A stretch of DNA of 57,380 nucleotides from Sphingomonas sanguinis NBRC 13937 (lineage in GTDB: Bacteria > Pseudomonadota > Alphaproteobacteria > Sphingomonadales > Sphingomonadaceae), in NCBI RefSeq assembly GCF_001591005.1, contig NZ_BCTY01000021.1:1-57380 (forward strand), written 5' to 3'. Position 1 is the stretch's first letter. Each line of letters begins with the position of its first letter. This document shows positions 43,561 to 52,499 of the stretch, piece by piece. The position numbers and the translations under genes are program-made. Below the pieces are notes generated by a model. That model worked only from the letters and a program-made list of their open reading frames with translations. It had not been told where the DNA came from and searched no databases.

Positions 43561-44483
43561 GCGCACGCGGAAGGTCCGCGAAAGGATGCTCGTCACGATC
43601 CCCTTCGACGTCATCGCCACGACTGGCCAGCGATGCCGCGCCATGTCGCGTCCGGTAGGAGCATCTCCCCGGCATCGTCGCGACCTAGCGAGGTGACTGG
43701 CCGCCTGGGCCCTCTTGCTCCTGCTGCGTCAGCGAGAGTGGCTGCGGATAGAACTACGCATCACTGCGGGGTCCGCCCCGCCAGATCCTCGGTCGGCGTG
43801 CTCCCGACCCGACAGCGAGTGGCGACGGTGGGAGATCCCTTCGACCGTAAGGGCGAGCCGCGACAAAAGAGCAGACGCATGCCGGCGCGCGCGGCACAGC
43901 CCCGCTAGTGCGCCGACGATCAGCCCTGTTGCCCGCGCCGTTCGTGCTTACGCGGACCTCGTGATCTCTCCCAAATCGTGCCGCTACGCGACCGCGCGCA
44001 ACCTCGAACCGGCCGGCACCAAGGGAGGTCTGTTCGAACGCTGGAACGCGGAGGCGAATGAGCGAAAAGACTTGGGCGCGTCGATCGAGCCGTCACTGCA
44101 AGTCGGCTCGCAGGTACGGCGGTGAACCACGGAGCCGATGGCGGGCACAAGGCTTACCTGAACGTCGCAGGGGCGCAACGATGCTGCCTCACTGCAGATC
44201 GTGCGATAGAGGCACGGCGACCGACGTCTCGCGGCTCAAGTAGCGGCTGCTGGCATTACCGGACGATCTCCCTTAGCCTGATGTAACTTGTGGAGACGCA
44301 GGTCGGGGCGTGGAAACCTCGTGAGTGAGGGTCTGCTGACCATGCAGGGCGGCGCGTGAGCGTCGACCTCGCCGTGCGTCTGCCTGCCAGGCACGCGATA
44401 TTTCCCCGACCCTGGTATTTGGGCCGAATTGGCGCGCTTCACGGACACGCCGATCTCGCGCTCAACGCTGGGACGCGGAGAGT
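43561..44483. other. Gene-free interval
   Basis: About 920 bp with no frame of protein-like composition on either strand and no clear RNA. GTGGAAACC and GTGAGTGAG occur near 44,311, echoing the arms of the 34.8-kb hairpin. Confidence 0.35.
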
Positions 44484-44918
44484 GTGTTGGACGACACCAA
44501 CGGTCACGAGGCCGGACAGGACGATACAGCGCTGCGGCGCGCCAGGGTGCAGCACCTGCTTCAAGAAGCACAGTCGCTTCTGATCGAAGCCGGAGCGAGA
44601 TCCGCAAGCGTCTATCTTGAGCGCGCGATGGCGTGCATCGATGTCGACGTAGCGGATGACCCCACGCAGATCGCCGTTGCCGCAGCGATCATGCCGGGTG
44701 AATCCGCGCTGCGCCGTGCGATGGGCGGTGCCTTGACGATTGTCGGCACCCTATTGGCACGCAACGATATCGTCGCGCTCGACGAATTCGGCCGGTTGCT
44801 CGCGCTGTTCGGCGATGTGTCAGCGGTAGAGGACCCGGCAATGGGGTCCATCATCGATGGCTGGAGCGCGACGATCCGCCATGCCGCAGGCGAGGTCGAG
44901 CGCCCGATGAATGCGTAA
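44484..44918 (+). CDS. Helical protein of unknown function
   Basis: 144 residues from a GTG with GCGGAG upstream. Helical and acidic: RARVQHLLQEAQSLLIEAGA, VAAAIMPGESALRRAMGGAL, IVALDEFGRLLALFGDVSAV. No motif recognised. It is on the opposite strand to the surrounding leading-region genes and convergent with the PP-loop gene. Confidence 0.5.
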   Translation: MLDDTNGHEAGQDDTALRRARVQHLLQEAQSLLIEAGARSASVYLERAMACIDVDVADDPTQIAVAAAIMPGESALRRAMGGALTIVGTLLARNDIVALDEFGRLLALFGDVSAVEDPAMGSIIDGWSATIRHAAGEVERPMNA

Positions 44919-44964
44919 CGGTCAGCGCAGGGCGCGGCGCAAGTGACCTGGCTGATGGGAGTGC

Positions 44965-45981
44965 TCACCCTTGGCCGACGGCATGAGTGAGACACGATGC
45001 GTCCCCGATCGCACCAGTTGCTCTCCTAGGGACAGGACAACCGCCTTGAGGCGAGCGCTCGCGGAGCGCGTCGGCGGCACGATTGAAGTCCTCAAGCCAA
45101 TTGCCGATCGGGACACGCTCGTCGACGGGGAGGGCGGCCTGCGCTTCTTGAAAGGCGATGAGGTCCGTCGGTGCTTCGCCAATGATCCGGTCGATCTCGT
45201 CGGGCGGCAGCAAGCCGCGCTCACGAATGAACTCGGTGATGCTGCCGGGGCGCGGCGTTGCTCCACGACGACCGAGCACGGGACGCCGCCAGAGCCCGTC
45301 GACATTGCGCAGCCGGGGCTTCGCCCGCGCTTCCATGAGAACGATGATCCGCAGTTCCGGGATGGCGAGTTCCATCACCTCGTCGGCCTTGATGCTGCCG
45401 CAGAAGAAGCAGCTCGACTTCGGTGGCAATGGCAAACCGGCGGCAGCGATCCGTCGCTCGCATGCCGAACGATCCCATCCCCATTCGCGCAGTGGATAGC
45501 GATAGGCATAGCGCGGATCCTCGCACTCCACGGCGTGTGCGTAGCGCTGCGGGTCACGCGGCGACGCGTCGTATCCGATCATCTTGACCACGCGTTCGCC
45601 AGCGTCCCAACATCGCCGTGCCGGCTCCCAGTCCGCAGTCCAAGCATCCTGGGCGCTTGCCTTCCACTTCTGTGAACAGGATCCCCGATTGAAGACCACC
45701 GACGGGAGCGTTGCGTTGGTCAGCATGTTCTCGGCGATCGTTGCATAGGGCGGCCAATGCTTGAAGTTGCGCGGCTGATAGCGAACGATCTCCGATGCGA
45801 TGCCACGCTCGGCCATCCAGGCACGAAAGAGCGGAATGAAGGCATAGGTGCCGCGCTTCTCCGAGCCCGGATCGGCGAACAGGACCATGTCGATCGGCTC
45901 CTCTCGCCCGGCGAGTTCGATGATCATCGCGGTCGAGTCGACACCGGCACCCCATGCCACGACGACAGGTGGCCGGGTCAT
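44965..45981 (-). CDS. PP-loop (PAPS reductase-like) protein 1
   Basis: 338 residues. VVVAWGAGVDSTAMIIELAG is a variant PP-loop (usual SGGxDS; here GAGVDS), followed by IDMVLFADPGSEKRGTYAFI and RGSCSQKWK, with CFFCGSIKADEVMEL later. This matches the adenine nucleotide alpha-hydrolase/PAPS reductase superfamily found on phages and plasmids, not sulphate assimilation (no cys genes nearby). Relatives such as DndC use ATP to modify DNA, so a DNA or nucleotide modification role is possible. Its ATG overlaps the upstream stop (ATGA). Confidence 0.7.
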   Translation of the reverse strand: MTRPPVVVAWGAGVDSTAMIIELAGREEPIDMVLFADPGSEKRGTYAFIPLFRAWMAERGIASEIVRYQPRNFKHWPPYATIAENMLTNATLPSVVFNRGSCSQKWKASAQDAWTADWEPARRCWDAGERVVKMIGYDASPRDPQRYAHAVECEDPRYAYRYPLREWGWDRSACERRIAAAGLPLPPKSSCFFCGSIKADEVMELAIPELRIIVLMEARAKPRLRNVDGLWRRPVLGRRGATPRPGSITEFIRERGLLPPDEIDRIIGEAPTDLIAFQEAQAALPVDERVPIGNWLEDFNRAADALRERSPQGGCPVPRRATGAIGDASCLTHAVGQG

Positions 45982-46622
45982 GGGAACTTTGCTCCAGCTG
46001 CGGTGAAGGTGACGTCGTTCGCCTCGAGCGCCGCGTCGACCTGATGATCGGCGGTCTGGAAGTCGTATTCGGCTTCGAGCCGGCGATAAAGCCAGCGCGC
46101 AAGGTCAAGAAGCGCCTCCGTGACATCGTCCTCAGCAGTCGGGGTCCCATCTTGTCCGTTCGGGCCGTCACGTTCGACGCTGATCGTCATCGAATATTCG
46201 TGACAGTAGCGACCCGTCTGCCGGATGGTGCCTTGCAACTGATACAGGTTGCGGCGCTGGATGGCGGCGAGCGCGTCGACGATGCGGTGAAGTTCAGGGT
46301 CGGCAGGCGCATAGGAGCGAATGGCGGCGCTCGACCCGCGCGCGTACCGATACTCGCCTTCGAAACTCGCGCCGTCGCCCTGACTGGCGAAGCCGGAAAA
46401 AAGGATGCGCGGCGCCGCCCGGGTTCCTCCTCCGTAGAGCCGGACCGGGCGGGTCGCGATCTCGACGCCGACGATGGCGCACACGTTCTCGAAGTCTTCG
46501 AAGACGCTCTCATGCCAATCGTCGGGAACCAGGTGATGGCGCGCCCAGGCACGCGCGGTGTCGCGGGCTGGCGGCTCAAGTTCCGCCGGTCGGAAGACCC
46601 GGGTGATGACCAGTTCAGGCAT
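45978..46622 (-). CDS. Plasmid/phage-type protein with FSGF..QGDGASF motif
   Basis: 214 residues from the ATG at 46622. WHESVFEDFENVCAIVGVEI, ILFSGFASQGDGASFEGEYR and GRYCHEYSMTISVERDG form a pattern I associate with phage and plasmid proteins loosely annotated as 'antitoxin of a TA stability system'. No biochemical role is established to my knowledge. It is translationally coupled to the PP-loop gene by an ATGA overlap, so the two may act together. Confidence 0.55.
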   Translation of the reverse strand: MPELVITRVFRPAELEPPARDTARAWARHHLVPDDWHESVFEDFENVCAIVGVEIATRPVRLYGGGTRAAPRILFSGFASQGDGASFEGEYRYARGSSAAIRSYAPADPELHRIVDALAAIQRRNLYQLQGTIRQTGRYCHEYSMTISVERDGPNGQDGTPTAEDDVTEALLDLARWLYRRLEAEYDFQTADHQVDAALEANDVTFTAAGAKFP

Positions 46623-46671
46623 ATCGTTCTCCTGACGCCGGATGCGACCGGCGATTGCATCGGCAAGAGGG

Positions 46672-47304
46672 TCAGGCGGCAGCCTCCAACGATGGCGGAA
46701 GCGCCCCGATCGACAGCGCGAGACGGCGCGCAAACGCGGGGGCGTCGAGCAATTCGGCGATGGGTGCGCGAAAAACCCTGCTCGACGGCTCGCCGCCACG
46801 GCAGCGATGGAAGGTGATCTCGCTGTCGGGCAGGAAGCTGCGCGGAACGACGCGGATGCCGATGTCGGGATGACGCAACTCGGTGACACCGTCGTCGTCA
46901 TCGTCGCCGTCGATCGTCTGGACCCGGGCCTCGCCGGCGCCGAGCCCGATTTCGGCAGCAAGCTGTGCCACGGCGCGACGCGCTTGCGCATGGAAGGCGC
47001 GTTTGGCGGCGGGATCCCCGCCCACATGGTGTCCCGCGATCTCGAGAAGCGCTGGCGACGCCTCGATCGACGCCCGATCGATGACGCATCGCAGGCGTAG
47101 CGCTTCATCAGGACCCGCCATCGGCCGGATCACGCTGGCCAGGTTGCGGCTGAGAAGCAGGATTGCGGCGTCCTGCGCGATCGGCTTGCCGGCGCGGCGA
47201 CAGTCGTCAGCGGCGGTGATGAGGGCGTGCAGCGCTGCGGGGAAGGTTTCCAGGCCCGAAGGATGAAGGGCTTGATGATGACGATAGGTCGTGTCGTAGA
47301 ACAT
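46672..47304 (-). CDS. Leading-region protein of unknown function
   Basis: 210 residues. The N-terminal half is helical (ALHALITAADDCRRAGKPIA, DAAILLLSRNLASVIRPMAG), followed by an acidic loop (DGDDDDDGVTELRHPDIGIR) and a beta-rich end. No recognised domain. A leader with GAGGAGAGG then GCCTTCGGC precedes it; a similar stretch (GGAGAGG..GCCTTCGGC) precedes the parB-like gene. Confidence 0.5.
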   Translation of the reverse strand: MFYDTTYRHHQALHPSGLETFPAALHALITAADDCRRAGKPIAQDAAILLLSRNLASVIRPMAGPDEALRLRCVIDRASIEASPALLEIAGHHVGGDPAAKRAFHAQARRAVAQLAAEIGLGAGEARVQTIDGDDDDDGVTELRHPDIGIRVVPRSFLPDSEITFHRCRGGEPSSRVFRAPIAELLDAPAFARRLALSIGALPPSLEAAA

Positions 47305-47373
47305 GGTTCAGCCTCCTGAGCGCGGATGCGCTCGCAAAGGCCGAAGGCGTCCTCTCCTCTTGTGCCGGCGGGT

Positions 47374-47814
47374 TCAACGCAGCCGGATGGGCGGCACGAC
47401 GAAGTTCGCACCCTCGAAATACGCCAGCGCGGCCTCGAACGTGGCGAGGCGCTGAAGATGGTCTTCACCGATGACGACATAATCGTCCTCGTCGCATGGA
47501 AAGCGTGTTGGCTCGCCGCTCCCGGTGAAGACGAGGCGCTCAGCACCCCATTGTCCGGGGCAGGCGCCTGACCACCGGACGAAGGGCAGCGTCTCCCGAA
47601 CGCAGAATGCCTCGAGCGCCTCGAACGCGCCGCGGGCGACTTCATGGGCCTTGAGGGTGAGGGACTTGCCGTCGACGAGCTCGGCGAGATGGAAGGGCGC
47701 GCCGTCCCAATCGGTCGAAAGGCCCTCGTGCCGAACGATGGACTCGAGTTCGGGCAGGGTGCTGCGATCGAGGACACCGCCGATCGTGATGGAGGCAGAA
47801 ACGCGGTCAGTCAT
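47374..47814 (-). CDS. Leading-region protein of unknown function
   Basis: 146 residues with AAGGATG upstream. VSASITIGGVLDRSTLPELE, LVDGKSLTLKAHEVARGAFE and CPGQWGAERLVFTGSGEPTR suggest a compact alpha/beta fold. No family recognised. It is in the same - strand run as the PP-loop genes. Confidence 0.5.
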   Translation of the reverse strand: MTDRVSASITIGGVLDRSTLPELESIVRHEGLSTDWDGAPFHLAELVDGKSLTLKAHEVARGAFEALEAFCVRETLPFVRWSGACPGQWGAERLVFTGSGEPTRFPCDEDDYVVIGEDHLQRLATFEAALAYFEGANFVVPPIRLR

Positions 47815-47910
47815 GGGACATCCTTTCTTGTGGGAGAGATGGGCGTCATGCCGTCCGGCCTGGGAAAGGGGGCGGTCGACCGGCGCAGAGTTCGATACGA
47901 GGCATTCATG

Positions 47911-48879
47911 CTATGGTGGGCCGGCCGGGTCGCCGAAGGCACCGGCGGGCAACCGCCAGGGATTCATCACGATCGGAAGGCGCCAGTGCTCGTCCTCGGC
48001 CTGGGAAAGCTCGTCGGGATGAACGAGCGCGGCAGAATAGGGGGAGCCACGATCCGCACGTGTTTCGACGTCAGCCGCGCGGTGGATGGTCTTGCCGCTG
48101 GCCGCCTCGCGCACCTTCACGCGCTGGAACGCGCGAGGGAAGACGTGACGCACGGTCGCCCATTGATCGGGCGAGCCGAAGATGCACGTTCGACACGACA
48201 GACGTCCCCAGCCAAGCGTGTACGCAGGGTGCGGACGGATCGACGAATCCGCAATTGCCTCCCAGACCCGTGCCTCGGTCCAGCCGTGGACGGGGCGCCA
48301 ATGATCGACTGTGCGTCGCCTGCTCGACGTGCGATGCGGTTCAAAAGCCAGGTAATGCGCGCGGCAGGGGCTTTCGGCGGCGCGCTCGCCCGTCACGACC
48401 AGCGTGGCTCCATCGAGGAACCGGTCCTGGTTCCGGATGGCGGCCGCCAGGACATCGATCTTCAGCGATGGGCTGCACCAGCGAACACGAAGGTCAGCGC
48501 TGGTCTGCGGGAACAGACCGCGCGTGCCGATCGGGCCATTGCCCCCGGCGCGGCCGATACCGTCCGGGGTCTCGAACACGACCGGTGCGGTGGGTGCGCC
48601 CGACCGCTCGAGTTCGCGTGCAAAGCCACCCTCACGCCACGAGAAATAGACGCGAAGCCCAAGATGCTCGGCGATCGCGCGGACATATCCGGCGGTGCAG
48701 GGCCAATCCATAAAGCTCGCGCCGCCACCATCGACGTCATGATGATGGAGCTCGATCGCGTCCGCCGGCACGCCGAGGTGAAGGAGATGGAGAAGGGCGG
48801 CAAGGCTGTCCTTGCCACCGCTGAACGCCACGACGATGCGCCGGTAGGCGCGGAGGTCCGGACTGTCGGGCACGATCAC
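47911..48879 (-). CDS. PP-loop (PAPS reductase-like) protein 2
   Basis: 322 residues from a GTG overlapping the ardC stop. RIVVAFSGGKDSLAALLHLL is a textbook PP-loop. RWCSPSLKIDVLAAAI, VVTGERAAESPCRAHY and RLSCRTCIFGSPDQW follow, with cysteines able to bind a metal or Fe-S cluster. It differs clearly from PP-loop protein 1, so the region encodes two distinct members. A role in modifying nucleic acid is possible, but the substrate is unknown. Coupled translation with ardC suggests co-delivery. Confidence 0.75.
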   Translation of the reverse strand: MIVPDSPDLRAYRRIVVAFSGGKDSLAALLHLLHLGVPADAIELHHHDVDGGGASFMDWPCTAGYVRAIAEHLGLRVYFSWREGGFARELERSGAPTAPVVFETPDGIGRAGGNGPIGTRGLFPQTSADLRVRWCSPSLKIDVLAAAIRNQDRFLDGATLVVTGERAAESPCRAHYLAFEPHRTSSRRRTVDHWRPVHGWTEARVWEAIADSSIRPHPAYTLGWGRLSCRTCIFGSPDQWATVRHVFPRAFQRVKVREAASGKTIHRAADVETRADRGSPYSAALVHPDELSQAEDEHWRLPIVMNPWRLPAGAFGDPAGPP

Positions 48880-49405
48880 GCCGCTTCACGATAAGGCTCG
48901 TCGGCATGGTCGAGGCGTCCGAGCCCGGTTGCACGTAGCAGAAATCCTGCTGCGGCTTCGGCCTTCGCCGCCGCGGTCATGATCGCCCGGGGCTCGCGTC
49001 GCAGCACGCGCAGCCATGCATCGACATAGCTGGCGTGATCGTCGAGGTGGGCGGTCGGAAGCTCGAGATCGGCGCCCAGCAGCGCCGATGTCATCTCGGC
49101 GCACAGTTCCTCAAAGGCGTAGGCGTCGTCGCCGAACTTCTTGCCGAAGGCACGGTCGAGGCGACTGGGATGACCGGTCCAGTGCCCGGCTTCATGGGCC
49201 AAGGTCGATGCCCAATAAGCCCGGGTGGAGAATTGCTCGGGCGGCGGCATGGTGATGCTGTCGGCCGTCGGATCGTAGAATGCGCGGTCGCCGCGGATGT
49301 GAACCGTGGCTGGCAGGCGTTCGACGAAGGTCTGGGCGCGGGATGGCAAGGCATCGGCCGGCGGCACGATAGAAAGCGGCGTGGGGTGAAACCGCTCGGG
49401 AAGGC
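48876..49405 (-). CDS. ardC: ardC 3' exon: zincin domain of ArdC antirestriction protein
   Basis: Encodes the C-terminal part of ArdC starting at LPERFHPTPLS. The metallopeptidase motif is TLAHEAGHWTGHPSRLDRAF, with downstream Glu in FEELCAEMTSALLGADLEL. The exon begins at 49405 straight after the intron 3' end. Joined to the 5' exon (394 + 530 nt = 924 nt) it gives one frame of 307 residues, with the junction reading NADQIEG|LPERF. ArdC binds single-stranded DNA and protects it from restriction, and some members also carry protease-like domains of unclear target. The stop overlaps the PP-loop 2 start. Confidence 0.88.
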
Positions 49406-49456
49406 GTAGGGTAGGCCGGGTGGCGTCTCGTTGAGAACGTCCCTCGGCCCCCCTCC

Positions 49457-49490
49457 GAACCGGACTTGCACCTTTCAGCGCATCCGGCTC
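49457..49490 (-). ncRNA. Domain V catalytic hairpin of the group II intron
   Basis: 34 nt on the - strand starting GAGCCGGATGCG, with a GAAA tetraloop and closing CCGGTTC. It includes the AGC catalytic triad (in GAGCC) and the two-base bulge expected for D5. It lies between the RT stop and the 3' splice site, as required. Confidence 0.9.
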
Positions 49491-49500
49491 TCCACCTACG

Positions 49501-51348
49501 TCAGAGTTGCAATTGTCGCCTATCTGGTAGCCTGCCCGCATGGAGGTCCACGTGGCAGGGTTTGCACAGCACGATACGCTTGCGCGTCCGTGCCGAGATC
49601 ATTTTCCGACCCAAAGGCGCGACCTTCATATCAGCCATCTTGTGGACGTGATGCACCTCACATGCCTTATCCTCGGCACCGCACAGCTCGCACTGATTGG
49701 CGTTGAGACGTTCGACAAACTCGGTACGGTTGAGGCTCCACATTGCTGTGGCGGGAACGATGTCGATCGTTCCGTAGCGGATTTCTCCAACCGTCAACTC
49801 GGTCGACTTCCACAATTTGGCCGTCTTGGTCTCTCCCCTGACCATGTAGCTGACCTGATAATCGGTTCCACACCGAAGCCTATTGAAGACCTGCATCACC
49901 GAACACTTATGCTTGTTGGCTAGCGTCCGCCCCAAACTAGCCCGCCATATGTGGGTCAGCTTGTTGAGCTTCTTCTTGACGTCCCATGCTAGTGCGTAGT
50001 AATTAGCAAATCCTCGTAGCTCCGCATTATAGGCCATCACGATTTCGACGTCACTGCAATGAAGAAGCCGTGGGCGGTGCTGGCTGACAAAAGCCGACCA
50101 GTTGCCATACTCCTTCGTGGCGCAAAACTGTGCGACCTTGTCCCAAGGTACGCTTAATTGCATGATATCGGAGGGCATACGCGGCCTGAATACACGGCCA
50201 TCCCTCACAACTTTCCCGGTTCGACGCTGGGTATGTGTATGAACGTCGTAGCCGAGAAACCTCACCCCATCCGACGCTTTCGCAATCCGACTCTTTTCCT
50301 CCGAGGCTTCGAGACACAGTTTATTGGACAGGAAAGCCCTGACCGTCGCCATGACCTCACGCGCTTCGTCCTTTGAACCGATGACCCCAATAAGAAAATC
50401 ATCAGCGTAGCGGACGAAACGCAGCCTGCGAAAATTCAAGTCGAACGGATCACGCGCACGAAGCGATGCTCGCCTCTCCCCGATCTGCTCGATCTCGCGG
50501 AGTGCTTGATCAACAGCGGGATCATCAGCCTTGCCTTCAGCGCGCAGCCGACGAATTTTCTTCCAACGGTACTGCATGTTCGCGCTGAGCCGCCAGTATT
50601 CCGCCGGGACGGACCGTTGACCGCCCTTGTCGAACCGTTGCCTATATTCCTCCATGAACTCATCGAGTTCGTGAAGATAGACATTGGCCAGCAAGGGAGA
50701 GACGATACCGCCCTGTGGCGTGCCACTGAAAGATTCACGCACCTGCCAGTCTTCGAGATAGCCCGCCTTTAGCATGCCACGAACGAGGCCGATGAATCTT
50801 TCATCATCGATCCGTTTTGCGAGCAGCTTGAGCAGCACGTCATGGTCGATATTGTCGAAGAACCCGACCACATCGACCTCAACCAACCATTTGACGCCGG
50901 TCCAGACGCCGCGAACGGCGTCCAGTGCGGTGTGACAGGAACGCCCCGGTCTAAATCCATGGCTGTGTTCGGAAAACACAGGCTCATAAATCCTTTCAAG
51001 GATGCTTCTGACCACCTCCTGCACCAACCGGTCGTTGACCGTTGGGATACCAAGAGGACGCAATTTACCGTTGACCTTGGGAATATAGACCCGGCGCACG
51101 GGTAACGGGCGGTAGGAGCCGCTAAACACTTGCGACATCAGCCGGTGAAGTCTCTCAGGCGAAAAGCCGTCGAAAGTCTCACCATCGACGCCGGACGTCA
51201 GCGAACCCTGATTACGGGCGATCCGCTCATATGCTTGCTCCCAAAGGAGATCGCACTTCATGAGGTTGAACAGCCCGTTGACCCGCTTCCCCGCGATAGA
51301 CAACTTTGGCAACTGCTCCATCCGCTTCAGGACGGTATGTGACAGCAT
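49501..51348 (-). CDS. Group II intron reverse transcriptase/maturase with HNH
   Basis: 615 residues. RT blocks include RRVYIPKVNGKLRPLGIPTV, SHGFRPGRSCHTALDA, GTPQGGIVSPLLANVYLHEL and the YADD catalytic box (RFVRYADDFLIGV). The X/maturase domain is around LRGFANYYALAWDV, and the C-terminal HNH endonuclease has CELCGAEDKACEVHHVHKMA and CKPCHVDLHAG. The protein helps the intron fold and copy itself into new DNA sites. All domains are complete, so mobility is expected. Confidence 0.95.
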   Translation of the reverse strand: MLSHTVLKRMEQLPKLSIAGKRVNGLFNLMKCDLLWEQAYERIARNQGSLTSGVDGETFDGFSPERLHRLMSQVFSGSYRPLPVRRVYIPKVNGKLRPLGIPTVNDRLVQEVVRSILERIYEPVFSEHSHGFRPGRSCHTALDAVRGVWTGVKWLVEVDVVGFFDNIDHDVLLKLLAKRIDDERFIGLVRGMLKAGYLEDWQVRESFSGTPQGGIVSPLLANVYLHELDEFMEEYRQRFDKGGQRSVPAEYWRLSANMQYRWKKIRRLRAEGKADDPAVDQALREIEQIGERRASLRARDPFDLNFRRLRFVRYADDFLIGVIGSKDEAREVMATVRAFLSNKLCLEASEEKSRIAKASDGVRFLGYDVHTHTQRRTGKVVRDGRVFRPRMPSDIMQLSVPWDKVAQFCATKEYGNWSAFVSQHRPRLLHCSDVEIVMAYNAELRGFANYYALAWDVKKKLNKLTHIWRASLGRTLANKHKCSVMQVFNRLRCGTDYQVSYMVRGETKTAKLWKSTELTVGEIRYGTIDIVPATAMWSLNRTEFVERLNANQCELCGAEDKACEVHHVHKMADMKVAPLGRKMISARTRKRIVLCKPCHVDLHAGRLPDRRQLQL

Positions 51349-51966
51349 CAGCTAGTCCCTTCCTTCGTTGGTGGAGCGACGTAAGCTGCCGGACTTCCCC
51401 CGGCCGGTTGGGCTTTCGGGCGAGTCACCTCGACCCTTATACCGCCGGTCGTGCGCTCCCGAAGGTGCGCCTGTCCCGGGCGTTACCCCGGGCGTTTGAG
51501 TACTACTCCGGCTCCGTGGCCATACAGGACGGACCAAAGTCCGCCTGCTACAGGCCATCCTGTGATGACGTGTGTAGGGAGTTCCGACTTGGTTAGGCCC
51601 CCAGTTCATCCCTTTGTCCCCATACAGGGCTGCGCCGAGTAGGCTGGATGCGCCGGTCCTCGAAGGAAAGACCAGCGCCTTTAAGCACTCGGAACCACGC
51701 CTCAACCATTGCTGCGTGGCTGGCACCAGATATACCGCTCGGGATTTGGGTTCAGGCAGTGTAGCTTTGACCATACAAGTCTTGCCTTGACCGTCCGCCG
51801 CTACAATGGTTTCGCGACTTCCGGCCTTTTCCAGCCATGCTATGTTTCCCTGCCCCTTTCGAGGATCAAGCCCTTGCAGGCCAGAGTAAGACTGGTAGGC
51901 ATAGGACATTTCCAGCTATCCTAATCTCATTCGAGATACTCCATTACTCACGCTTTCACAGCGCAC

Positions 51967-52360
51967 CTTCGATCTGATCGGCGTTGAAGACAGCATAGCT
52001 GCGAAGGACACGTCGCAACTCGTCCGTCGTGACACCCGTCACGCTCGAGGCCACCGCTTTGCTGTAGGACTTGTAGAAGATCGCGATTTCGGATCGCTCG
52101 CCCTGCCGAACCTTACCGCCGAGAGCATCGGCCTGTTTGAAGGTCATCCACGTGCGCGAATGGTATCCGGCACCTTCCGCGACAAGCCACAGCCAGAAGC
52201 AATTGATCCCGCGGTAAGGCTCGCCGGTGACCCGGAGAGGACGACCGCCAAGGCCTGGGCGCCAGGGCTTCACCCAAGGTCTCACGCCAGCGTCCAGGCG
52301 ATCGATGATGGCCGCCGTGATGATCTCGGCGGGGGAGGGGGCATCGGTGGTCTTGGCCAC
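51967..52360 (-). CDS. ardC: ardC 5' exon: DUF1738 N-terminal domain
   Basis: Starts at the GTG at 52360 (GGAG 7 nt upstream); residues PAEIITAAIIDRLDAGVRPW, then WVKPWRPGLGGRP, YRGINCFWLWLVAEGAGYHS and WMTFKQADALGGKVRQGERS are the ArdC ssDNA-binding domain. The exon ends after ...NADQIE plus one base of the next Gly codon, where a group II intron begins. Without splicing the frame runs into the intron and stops 9 nt past the junction, giving a truncated protein. Expression of full ArdC therefore depends on splicing. Confidence 0.88.
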
Positions 52361-52435
52361 GGGTGGGCTCCTTGGCTTGGAAAAGGGGCGCTCGAGCGTC
52401 GGCGGGGGTTCGCATCCGGCACGACGCAGAGGCAC

Positions 52436-52471
52436 GAAAAGGAGGGCGGTACTCCCGAGAGAGCACCGCCC
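52436..52471 (-). terminator. Rho-independent terminator after the parB-like gene
   Basis: On the - strand GGGCGGT pairs with ACCGCCC (52,465-52,471 with 52,444-52,450), reinforced by GCTC/GGAG pairing inside, followed by TCCTTTTCG. It lies 29 bp past the parB-like stop, so ardC probably has its own promoter between 52,361 and 52,435. Confidence 0.75.
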
Positions 52472-52499
52472 TGAGGCTCCTCGAACATGCTGTCAGGCG

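Larger units (their letters stand above)
49406..51966 (-). mobile_element. Group II intron inserted in sense in ardC
   Basis: 2561 nt. The 5' end on the - strand is GTGCG (51,966-51,962), the canonical group II start. The 3' end is ...CCTACCCTAC at 49,406, fitting the AY rule. It contains a full reverse transcriptase gene and a domain V 51 nt from the 3' edge. Excision joins GATCGAAG to GCCTTCCC, restoring the ArdC reading frame exactly. A CTTCGA box in domain I (51,660-51,665) could pair with the last six exon bases TCGAAG as EBS1/IBS1. All parts needed for splicing and mobility appear intact. Confidence 0.92.

Noticed and set aside
47644..48894. Long + strand frame of about 416 codons
   Set aside because: It is antisense to the 146-residue gene and the PP-loop 2 gene and has no family-like motif or ribosome binding site; a GC-rich shadow.
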